Assembly: GCA_014634225.1 (NCBI GenBank)
Contig: BLFN01000798.1
Span: 643,685-653,684, forward strand
Length of the DNA stretch: 10,000 nt
Source: Acropora yongei
Lineage: Eukaryota; Cnidaria; Anthozoa; Scleractinia; Acroporidae
Direction of reading: 5' to 3'
The translations under genes and the position numbers were made by a program. Positions 1-7,835 of this stretch are shown here, one piece after another. The notes under the pieces were generated by a model. It had not been told where the DNA came from. It worked only from the letters and a program-made list of their open reading frames with translations, and did not search any database. Positions within the stretch are counted from its first letter, which is position 1. Every line of letters starts with the position of its first letter.

Positions 1-404
1 GAACACTTAAACTGAAATAGATAGCAGGTTAAATGGACCATATTAACAGTTATTACTAGTATAATGTCAGTGGGGAGTTGAAAGATCAAATTTTAGTATC
101 AGAAAAGTTGATATGGGTCAAAATCAATTTCCACCGCAAAAAGATAAAGAGGTTGATCTTTAAGTCTTAGCCCTTCATCACATCAAAAGTTGAACCCTAT
201 CAACATTATTTTGTGTTCGGATTAACACGGCTGCATTTCAGTTAATATCTTTATACTCTAAATACTCTTATGCACATCGAAATATGCCAGAGGTAGGAAT
301 GTATTTCAAGCCTTTCATTGGTATTTTGGAACACTTAACACTGTAACAACATGAATGTATTCTTATTTCCAGGACCTGGAAAGGTGAAAATAGTTTACTA
401 AAGT
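1..404 (-). other. CLP1 intron 3, 3' end outside window
   Basis: AT-rich sequence with stops in all frames. I searched the minus strand for the next Clp1 motif (an SG.TEVAY-like stretch) and did not find it, nor a clear TTCCTTAAC branch site. Nothing else is recognisable here. Confidence 0.55.
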
Positions 405-416
405 GCAAAAGGATAT
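405..416 (-). promoter_or_regulatory. U12-type (AT-AC) 5' splice site of CLP1 intron 3
   Basis: Directly after the codons for C-T-I-E the minus strand reads ATATCCTTTTGC. Its first nine bases equal the consensus 5' splice site of AT-AC introns removed by the minor spliceosome. No GT donor lies at the point where similarity to Clp1 stops. The nearest alternative, GTAAAC just downstream, would add six residues (ISFCTL) that fit the family poorly. The intron's branch site and AC end were not found in 1-404, so it probably runs past the left edge. Confidence 0.7.
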
Positions 417-1160
417 CTCTATAGTACAACCATGCCAGGTGTATACTGCAACTTTTGATCCAGCATTGAATGTAAGCCTCTTGTTTCTTATCAACTCAGT
501 ACCAAACACCTCAGCCTGACCATGAAGGAGCTTAACAGAAAAAAATTATGTGTAATCAACCTTGAGAGAAAACACTCTCAAAGACAAAACACACTGGATG
601 ATGCACCATGCAATTTCAGTATGAAATTGGCATCGCAGAAGGACAGACAATTGAATTATCGAAAGACCATAATATTATTATTTATACTCATCAATGAATA
701 GCTCAATGTAGCTAAAATATGAAACTGTATAACAAGGAAAGTTGATATTGCTATTTTTCAGTTAAACTGAAGGTTGTTTGGCAAAGCAGATGCATTGTCA
801 TGAATTGAAACCTCTCATTCAACTTACCACAAGTTCTGCTTTTCCTTTTCCCTCAGGGATCTCAAGCCTTAGTTCTGTGTCCTTTTCAAGCTTGAACTGT
901 TGTCTTCCTTCAGGCTAATTATACAAGGATTATACATTCAAATAAAGGCGTTGAAGGAAAAGATTGGTGGAAGCAAGTTGTTTAATTTCAACATAAGTGG
1001 CTGCTCTTCGAATTAATTTGACCTTCTCAGGCATTGAAAGCATGTGACTCATTCAACATTCGATTCACTGTGGCATGGCCGCTGATTCTAGCTGTAGCGA
1101 CAATCTTTCTATTATATATTGGTGGACACTCACTGGCGCTTTTTCTTGTTCGTTTTCCAT
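417..1160 (-). CDS. CLP1: CLP1, polyribonucleotide 5'-hydroxyl kinase, N-terminal part (three exons, continues past left edge)
   Basis: Seen: coding exons on the minus strand at 1160-1134, 914-828 and 530-417, joined by phase-0 introns (donors GTGAGT at 1133 and GTAAGT at 827; acceptors TTAG before 914 and TTAAG before 530). They encode 9, 29 and 38 residues. Exon 1 reads MENEQEKAP; exon 2 carries [17 protein letters not shown]; exon 3 carries AEVFGTEL and VAVYTWHGC. Known: these match the N-terminal beta-sandwich of Clp1 (animal FELE..TELR, AEIFGTEL and FTWHGC motifs). Clp1 is a nuclear RNA 5'-kinase, found in cleavage factor II with Pcf11 and in the tRNA splicing endonuclease complex. The Walker A motif and kinase core are not in the window. 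I chose the start at 1160 because it has a good context (GAGATGG) and gives the usual distance to the conserved Phe. The frame is open upstream to another ATG at 1256. After exon 3 an AT-AC intron is inferred. Family assignment is firm; exact start is less so. Confidence 0.85.
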
Positions 1161-1252
1161 CTCCTTCAAGGTCAATGATTCCCTGAGACGTTTCAGCAAG
1201 AGTCTCCCGAGCCTATGTTCATGTTCAGACGTAAAAAATCTTCTTAAATGCT

Positions 1253-1291
1253 TCATTCACCCTTGCCGTCCGCCATTTTTTCCCTATTCAT
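1253..1291 (-). other. Short upstream ORF in the CLP1 leader
   Basis: On the minus strand an ATG at 1291 and a second in-frame ATG at 1276 (AAAATGGCG, a strong start context) open a 12- or 7-codon frame, MNREKMADGKGE. It stops at TGA 1255-1253. That stop overlaps the ATG at 1256 as ATGA; the 1256 frame runs in phase into CLP1 exon 1. If transcription starts upstream of 1291, this is a uORF that could lower CLP1 translation. Where the transcript starts is unknown. Confidence 0.4.
1269..1280 (-). promoter_or_regulatory. YY1-like motif near the CLP1 transcription start
   Basis: Minus-strand AAAATGGCGGAC closely matches the animal YY1 motif (AARATGGCGGC). In vertebrate housekeeping genes this motif often sits just downstream of the transcription start in this orientation. 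Position, about 110 nt before the CLP1 start codon, fits that pattern. Function in this organism is inference. Confidence 0.45.
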
Positions 1292-2133
1292 CTTCCCAGT
1301 CTCTCACTGAAATCATCTGAAACGAGGCTTGTCACAGCGTCTTTGGCGGGAAATAATTGACTGGATTTTTTTATTTTACCCTTACTTTTCTCTCCTTCTC
1401 TCTTTGCTTGAAATCAAGCCTGAATTTTCACGTAAGGTAAGGACCCTGCAATTTCAGACAATTCTTTGTATTAAAGAATCGTAATCGCTGCCTGTGATAG
1501 CAACCCACCAGTACAGGCTTTGCCGTTCGGTCTTTGGAAACGTTATAAAGGAACCCATGATCCACCACTGTTCGTGAAGAGTATGGGTGGTACTTCAAAT
1601 GTCATGGCCCATTTCTCTTCATCCAACGTGGCCCGCTTAGAGTTGATGTCTCAGAAAGACTTCTGGATTATGAGGCCACCTTTGTAAAAGCAGCCTTTCC
1701 TTTAAAGGGCATAAGCTCCCAATGCTCGGAAACTTTGATGTAGACATAGGATATACACATTTTTTTTTTGAAATATATCGCCTTAAACTTTCATATTATC
1801 TCCGTGAGAAATGGTTTTGCATGGTTGTTCTTCGCGGTGAAATACAGTGACGTTTCGATTGGCATCATCGCTAGTCTGAAGCAGGCTGTACCAGTTTGAA
1901 GTGGAACCTTCACGATCTAATACACCCACTACATTAGTGGCGACATCGTTTGACGAATGATAGCACCTGAGATGTGCGAAAACTGTGCCTTTTCTCTGTA
2001 AGTTTTATCGATGCCAAGACTTCAGTTGAGCTTTAATACCATGTTACTGATTAATCTGAGGAAAGCCTTCTCTACTGCACCATCTAAATTGGCGTCTGTG
2101 CATTTATGTTTTAAGGTACCGTTGTGTTGAAAA
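1292..2133. other. Divergent intergenic region between CLP1 and the ankyrin gene
   Basis: No gene is supported here. It should hold both promoters. On the plus strand a pyrimidine-rich stretch (about 1376-1410) is followed by a good donor-like sequence, CGTAAG/GTAAGG at 1436/1437. TTTTAAG near 2114 is an acceptor-like sequence, so a non-coding first exon of the ankyrin gene spliced to just before 2134 is possible. Around 1801-1890 the minus strand (CCAATCGAAACGTCACTG and flanks) resembles repeat-element ends I associate with marine invertebrate genomes; this is recall, not a match. Confidence 0.4.
1342..1353 (+). promoter_or_regulatory. E2F-type site in the divergent promoter region
   Basis: TTTGGCGGGAAA is an exact match to the classical E2F/DP binding sequence. 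It lies about 180 nt upstream of the CLP1 start codon and about 780 nt upstream of the ankyrin gene start. A twelve-base exact match is unlikely by chance in such AT-rich DNA. It suggests growth or cell-cycle-linked control, more likely of CLP1 because it is nearer. Confidence 0.5.
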
Positions 2134-5100
2134 ATGTTTGGATCCCTCATCTCGCCTCACGCTTTCCTTGACCTTTTCTACAAATCTTCTGCTGGTCTTC
2201 ACAGCTTCGTGACTGAGATAGTAAACATTTCCCTGGCTAAGTTGTTGCTTGGTAGTCAGTATATCCTTCAAGAGATCCAAAGGCTTGATACCTATGGAGA
2301 GAAATTGTTTAATCAGCTTGGTATTGTCCTCATGACAAGATGGAAACTTCTTCTAGTTTTGATCGCTATCATCCTCTGTATCTTCAAACTGCTTCGAAAA
2401 ACACGTAAGCTAGAAATAGGCCTCAAATACATTGTAATGTTTAGAAACTGTTTGTTTGAAGTATCATTGGTGTTGGCTGCCTTTTCCATTTTGAAAGCTG
2501 TCTTTGAAAGAACTTGGACGAGTAGGTGAAAAATAAGGAAAAAAATATTACAAGCTAAAATGTAACTAGCAGGCTAGAGGTGAGCAGTTTCAGAAAGGAG
2601 GCACTGATTTTCAATATTAGTTATTATTGATAGCAATTATTAGCTAAATACATAACTTTGGACTCATAATTACGTGTTATGTTTTTGATCTCAACATGAT
2701 TTCATTATTTTTATTATTATTATTATAATTATTATTATTATTATAATTATAATAATGAATAATTTTAATGTTATGTGATATATAAATTATACTAAAAAAT
2801 AGATTACATCCAAAAAAAAATAAAAGGAAGATCTTAAATTATAATAATAAATAATAATAATAATAATTGTTATTATTATCATCATTATTATTATTATGAA
2901 TACTTCTTACACCAGGTGAATATGGGACAAATCTTGAGCTGGTGCAAGTCACTTGATCTTAGGTCTTGTACTTGTACAAACTGCTCTTGAATTCTCCCAA
3001 ACTTACCTTGGTTCTATAATTTTCTAGCATTTGTTATGAGCACTGTGGTAGTAGTTCTGCACACTTATGCAGGGTTGTCAAAATAAGCTGGCAGCTGGTG
3101 CATTTCACCATCTACTCTGATAAATGCACTGGCTTTTCTGAATGCATGTAGCTCAATTTTACAAGCATTAGGAAAATGAAAATTAGGAATCTCCTGTTAC
3201 TTTTCCCATCTCTCCTGCTACTCTCAATCTTTTTGACAGCCCTGCTTATCATGGATTCAAAGTATGATATATGTAATTAGAAGTTCCTAATTTTGATAAA
3301 CTTTGCTTTTCTTCAGGAAAGGAGAGACAAGTCCAGCCTGCAAGTAATATAATGACCCATTTACGGTTGTTTAAAATGATTAAAGTAAGAGACAATGATG
3401 CAGCACCACATCCCCTTATCAACCTAAACAGATACACAAAGAAAAGGAAAATCAAGATTATGAACTGTTGGCTCATATTAGTCTTGCTACCCTTTTTTGG
3501 CTTAATGGGAGACTCTCCTGAAAATTCAACCCCACCAAATCGTTATAAAATTACAATCCCCTCTGACAGCAAACTTCAGTAGCCTTTTACCAGGAAGGCC
3601 CCCCCTTCTGGTTTCTATCCCTTGATCAAATTGGAGGGATGTAGCAGTATTTAATGATATGTTAAATGCAATACCTTGGAACTCTCTCCATTGTGTACAG
3701 AACCTCACTACAGAAGCAGTTTATCCATCCTAAGTATTGTGCTCTCTGTTATAGAATGCACATGAGCCTGGAAGCACTGCTGATATTGTATCCCTCATAG
3801 AGAAGCATAATATTGATATAAACAGCAAACATTCCAAATCAGACTCTGGGTTAACTCTGTTTTTGGTAAGTTTTGCTAAGTGGAATTATAGACACATTGA
3901 GGAATTACTCAAACAGCAGTTTTATTAATTTAATGATTTGCATGAAGTGTTTAGATATTGAGAGGACATGGATGTCAATTGCAAAATTCATCTAGAATGA
4001 TACAAATAGACAGTGAAATGTACTTAAAGTTAAAACCACTCAATTTTCAAACAGTTATGCAAGTAATTTTCATCCTGTATGATTGTTCCTCACATGTTCA
4101 CTTTGGACATTTTTGTATCTTCCTTTATCTCAAATACTCACTTGTTCTTCATTTAATTATGGTGTTATCTGCTTTTTCACACATGCCTACATTGGTGACT
4201 GAAAACACTCAGAAGTAAATAATTATTTACATTGTGCAGTTTCAATAAGTTAATACTACCCTTTCACTAGAGATAAAAATTAATAGTTAACAATGTTTTG
4301 TGTCCTTGTTTTTCAGTGTGCCTGTCTTAGCGGCAACAGCAGTCTGATTTCCTATATGTTGAGGAAAGGTACATTCATGAATTAAACCTGTGACTAGAGT
4401 TTATGCTCACTGAATCGTGGGGAGAGTGAGATTTTTAATACTGGAATATCGGGGTAGCATTCTGGCTTGAATTCCTTGAAATTTCAGTCACTGCATTTAA
4501 ACAGTTTTGAAATGTGAGTGTGTCGACTGTGACAAAATGCTCCCCATTAATTCTGGCTGTCCTTGTTAACTATGATGCATGCATGCTACTGGCCACTAAT
4601 GGTAAAATGCTCCCTTTTTGTGTATGATGCAGGTGCAGATGTTAGTTCTTGCACTGCTTGCAAAGACAGTGCTCTTCATCTTGCGAGCTTTTGCTGCACA
4701 ACACAAAAGGTGACCGATGGACTAAGCATTATCACTTTACTATTTGAAGCAGGTACTGTTACTTATACTCACATCCAAATAATTATGGTTTAATCAGCAG
4801 CTCCATTGCTGTGTTGGCCCTCAGTGTTAAAACACGATAGCATGAATAAATCACAGAACGAAGTAAATCACTCTTGATTAAAAGAAAAAGTAATGAAAAC
4901 ACCTTTTTTCTATGATATCATTTTTTTCTAAGGATGCAATATTAACTCCAAAAACTGGCTTGGTAATACTCCACTGTCTATTGCTGCCTCATCTGGAAAC
5001 TGTGACCTTGTTCGCCACCTTTTGGCGTTAGGTGAGTTGGAATTTTAGGGTCATCAGAACTTAAAAGTTTTAAGTAAATGTTACTGATCGGACTTGGCTT

Positions 5101-6129
5101 AAAGGGAAACTTTTTCATATGTATTTTTCATATATCGCAACGAAAAATTAAAACCACGTTAAACTGACGACATGGGGATACATTTCCTCTTCACTGTTAG
5201 GTGGTGATAAATGTATTTGCAACAACGATGGAATTTACGCCATGGATTTTGCGACAAACGCTGGTAAGTACAACCATGCAAAACAGTCAGTTGGTTACAA
5301 CAGGAATAAAGAATTGTTCAAGTGAATCCGCCTGAAAAGAGGCAAATCAATTTCTGTTGCCTCAAGGCGTGAACTTTTTACCATTATCTCAGCGTTTTCT
5401 CTTCCATACCTGACGGACCTTTGGATCAATTACAACTTCATTTTGTGTGATTTTTTTTATAGATTGGCGTCTGTTTAAACTTGAATATAATGGTATATAA
5501 GAAGCGGAAACTGAACGCTGCAAAATTAAACACTAAAATTTTTTGTTTATTGAAAAGGGGAAAGCATTCTTGCTAAATATGCGGCTGGCTTTTTCGGACA
5601 TTTCCCTTTCTTTTCTCTTATTCCGCAACAAAATTGAGGCTGTCCTTAAAATTCATTGAATTGCTGGCCGAATTGTTTCCATCATACTCAATGCACAGAT
5701 GAAATGAGGTAAAAAAACTTGCCACTCCTGATTTTTTAAATCCATTTTGTATGAAGATAGCCTGCTAAGAAGAAGATTTCTGACTTAAAAAGCTTTAAGT
5801 ATTGAAAATTTAGAGTTGTTTCTCAATCGAAGCATTGGCCCTTTTACGCGTTTTGGAAGCTGGTAAAAAGAAGAGATCAAACCATATGATCTTTAGAACT
5901 TGCCTCGAATTGCCGCGAATTGCTCGAATTGCTCGAATTTGTCCGCACAGGTCACCTTGATGCTGCGAATTTATTGGCTCTTCCTGTCTCCAACCAACAC
6001 GTGTCGGACACAGTGGAACCACATACCCCACCAAGAGTCAAGCTAGGGCTTCAGAGTCCTTGTAAGAAGCATCTGGTGTATTCTTCATTTCGGAGAAAAC
6101 GGAGGGATTTCTGCTCACACGTGAAGTAA
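2134..6129 (+). CDS. Transmembrane ankyrin-repeat protein, eight coding exons, 359 residues
   Basis: Seen: exons 2134-2521, 3317-3384, 3755-3865, 4317-4368, 4633-4752, 4933-5031, 5201-5263 and 5951-6129 join with matching phases (1,0,0,1,1,1,1) into 1080 nt ending in TAA. An in-frame TGA two codons before ATG 2134 fixes the start. Residues 70-88 (around LLLVLIAIILCIF) and 107-124 (around SLVLAAFSIL) are hydrophobic, the first followed by basic KLLRKTRK, suggesting a membrane hairpin. Ankyrin repeats span roughly 150-312: GLTLFLCACLSGN, RKGADVSS, DSALHLAS, LGNTPLSIAASSGNCDLVRHLL and NAGHLDAANLLA are diagnostic. The third repeat has an insertion of about seven residues after LHLAS. The C-terminal 45 residues are a basic tail (FRRKRRD). 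Known: ankyrin repeats bind proteins and show no enzymatic activity. Inference: a membrane-anchored scaffold. The insertion position recalls vertebrate ANKRD22, but orthology is unproven. Exon 1 to 2 is the least certain join. Confidence 0.78.
2703..2751. repeat. ATT/TTA trinucleotide microsatellite
   Basis: An interrupted run of TTA units with short TTATAATTA and TTATAATAA interruptions. It lies in intron 1 of the ankyrin gene and is the left half of a mirrored pair with the AAT tract at 2838-2897. Confidence 0.9.
2838..2897. repeat. AAT trinucleotide microsatellite switching to ATT
   Basis: AATAATAAT units run to about 2867, then the tract flips to TTATTATT through TGTTATTATTATCATC. The flip makes it self-complementary, and the AAT half is also complementary to the TTA tract about 100 nt upstream. 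Confidence 0.9.
3866..4316 (+). other. Intron 3 of the ankyrin gene
   Basis: Donor GTAAGT-like at 3866, acceptor GTTTTTCAG ending at 4316, phase 0. An 86-codon open frame inside it has low-complexity hydrophobic content, no splice support and no domain, and appears incidental. Confidence 0.65.
5264..5950 (+). other. Intron 7 of the ankyrin gene
   Basis: Donor GTAAGT at 5264, acceptor CCGCACAG ending at 5950, phase 1. The last 50 nt contain a short tandem repeat in the place where a pyrimidine tract is normally found. Confidence 0.65.
5904..5939. repeat. Short tandem repeat of a CGAATTGCT unit
   Basis: About four copies of a 9-11 base unit (CTCGAATTGC, CGCGAATTGCT, CGAATTGCT, CGAATT) lie in a row, ending about 11 nt before the last exon of the ankyrin gene. 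Confidence 0.75.
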
Positions 6130-6166
6130 CAAAATTTGATTGGTTTCTCATGGTTGCTTTAAATTC

Positions 6167-6172
6167 AATAAA
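6167..6172 (+). terminator. Polyadenylation signal AATAAA of the ankyrin gene
   Basis: A canonical AATAAA lies 38 nt after the TAA stop, followed by ACAATAATG. Cleavage would be expected at about 6185-6200, giving a very short 3' UTR of about 60 nt. Confidence 0.7.
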
Positions 6173-6199
6173 ACAATAATGTAAAGGAATGGTGCAGGC

Positions 6200-7690
6200 G
6201 TCATTATCTTTCACACCAGTCGCAAAATAATGGAATTTTATTACTCTTATCCCTTGAGCGGACCACACTGAAATTGACATTTTTATGCCCCGAAGTATAC
6301 CCGGCTACTTTGTTGCCCCTTCTCTTCACTAAAGGGTTTTTATGTTCAGTTTCAGTGTTGAGGGATTCACACCTTGATGATACTTAACATATTATACATA
6401 GAGGCATAGCACAGGGTATTTAAGTTCTCTTTTTCAGCCATAAATGAAACGCGCAGACCACCCAGACCCCATCTTTAGTTTGATCTCTCAGATAAATTCA
6501 AGGAAAAGGGCCAATGAAAGATGCGGGAACTATGTAGTTGATTCTCAAATGTCATGCTACTCGTCAACCTGTTGAAGCATGAAAACAAATATATTGCTTG
6601 GCAATTGCAATTGTTACGTGAAGGTCATCTCCATTTGATCAAGATTGGATTTTATTATGATCTAGTGGATAGATCACTATCCATTGGATGAATTTTACCA
6701 AAACCCGATGAGCTACCCAATTGCGAATATCCATTGCGAAAAGTTGAGACAAAGATAGTTCGCTAATCAGTTAACTTGATGCCCAGCGTTTGGTTCATCT
6801 ACGTCGATAACCAATCTAAACAATAACAATTGTCCGTTTCTCATGAAATTCATAATTTTAAACCTGTGGTGAGATAAGCTGTCAGAGACCTGACGGAATT
6901 CGTTTCCCAATATAACGGAAGTATTTGAGTGGTTGCCATGTTTATTGACCGCCAATATTGTGGATAATTTTAGCAAGAGAGAGAGAGAATGTACTGAAAA
7001 GCGGTGTTGCTGATTACTATTAGATTTGATAGCGGCCGTTTTTCAGGTCCAATGAACATAATCAAGAGCAGGGGAAAATAATGGGGGTTCTTCTGTTATT
7101 GCCATAACCTTCCACTGTGTCATCATGATTTGAGCTACGCGGTGTCGATTGTACTTTGTGTTAACAATCTTCAGACAAACATATTGACAACTTTGTCTGA
7201 GTCTTATGTTAAATATGTTGGGCATCTTTTGACAAAATCATACTTAGAGGCAACTTTCTGACTAAAAAGCCTCATTTGGGTTAAGTTTAAGCAAAGTCAT
7301 TTTCGTGTTTTGCCTTTGCATTTTCTAAGACGTTTGTGCTTTTGCTAAAGGATCTTTTTTAGAAGGTTTTCGCGTCAACAATATTTACTACCACAGATTT
7401 TCTGCCTGTGACTTTCCTTAGTGTAATTTGTGATCATCGGTGTGCTTCGGTTTGAAGACACAGATCCAAATTTTTCGTGTAGATGTTGGATTGAATTTAA
7501 TACAGAACATTGTTGAATATTCAAGAAGAAGTGAATTTCCGCTCCAAACAGGGGAAGGTGTTTTCTTATGTAAATTGTGTTGACCTGCATCCAAGTGTCT
7601 GTTACTTTACCGAATCACTTCTCTGAGTGCCACTTTATGATTGGCTACAAGGTAGATTCGTGCTGTACGGTCATTAAACTTTCCGCTTGA
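6200..7690. other. Intergenic region between the ankyrin and CUB genes
   Basis: No supported gene. Minus-strand open frames of 60-71 codons at 6767-6976, 7043-7225 and 7375-7590 lack domains and splice context. A 43-codon plus frame from ATG 6444 follows an acceptor-like TTCTCTTTTTCAG, but nothing joins it to a gene. The only recognisable element is the palindromic repeat at 6661-6740. Confidence 0.5.
6661..6740. repeat. Palindromic dispersed-repeat remnant (MITE-like)
   Basis: GTGGATAG (6665-6672) and CTATCCAT (6677-6684) form a near-perfect stem with a four-base loop. A second ATCCATTGCGAA and a similar CAATTGCGAA follow at 6718-6740. Motifs of the form TATCCACTGG/CCAATGGATAG are familiar to me from palindromic short elements abundant in coral genomes. 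That association is recall; no terminal repeats or target duplication could be defined. Confidence 0.4.
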
Positions 7691-7694
7691 CTAA

Positions 7695-7701
7695 TATATA
7701 T
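7695..7701 (+). promoter_or_regulatory. TATA-like box of the CUB-domain gene
   Basis: TATATAT occurs 135 nt upstream of the CUB gene's ATG at 7836. Transcription starting about 30 nt downstream would give a 5' UTR of roughly 105-110 nt. AT-rich background makes a chance match possible. Confidence 0.35.
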
Positions 7702-7835
7702 GGGAAAAGGGTGAAGTGACGACTCAAAACGAACTTCCTTGCTTCACTGCGCATCTGCATAATTGTGCTCAGCGCAGCCGGATTTGCTCATAACATTCCT
7801 TTGGTGTTTTTGGATTCAACTGGAATTTTTGCAAC

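Larger units (their letters stand above)
2522..3316 (+). other. Intron 1 of the ankyrin gene
   Basis: Donor GTAGGT at 2522, with a second overlapping donor GTGAAA at 2526; strong acceptor TTTTCTTCAG ending at 3316. Only the donor at 2522 restores the ankyrin frame. The intron contains the mirrored AAT/ATT microsatellites and no other recognisable feature. Confidence 0.6.

Noticed and set aside
1261..1276. Alternative CLP1 first exon reading MADGKG, spliced from GTGAAT at 1260 to 907
   Set aside because: The phases would work, but donor and acceptor are weak. MENEQEKAP joined through GTGAGT to the TTAG acceptor gives a better CLP1 N-terminus and matches the phase-0 pattern of the other introns.
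1075..1320. 81-codon plus-strand open frame with Ser/Cys-rich content
   Set aside because: It lies antisense to CLP1 exon 1 and its leader. The minus strand has motif-supported coding with matching splice phases, so this is a shadow.
3352..3582. 76-codon plus-strand open frame
   Set aside because: Its first 11 codons are ankyrin-gene exon 2. The rest is intron 2 sequence after the donor at 3385 and would only be translated if that intron were retained.
3958..4218. 86-codon open frame inside ankyrin intron 3
   Set aside because: AT-rich, phenylalanine/leucine/histidine-heavy content with no domain, and flanking exons join in phase without it.
5810..6034. 74-codon minus-strand open frame
   Set aside because: Part of it is the translated CGAATTGCT repeat (RAIRAIRG) and the rest is antisense to the last ankyrin exon.
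6444..6575. 43-codon plus-strand frame after an acceptor-like TTTTTCAG
   Set aside because: Weak start context, no splice partner, no recognisable motif, and it lies after the ankyrin polyadenylation signal.
6767..7590. Three minus-strand open frames of 60-71 codons
   Set aside because: Lengths are within chance expectation, composition is unremarkable, and no shared splice structure links them.
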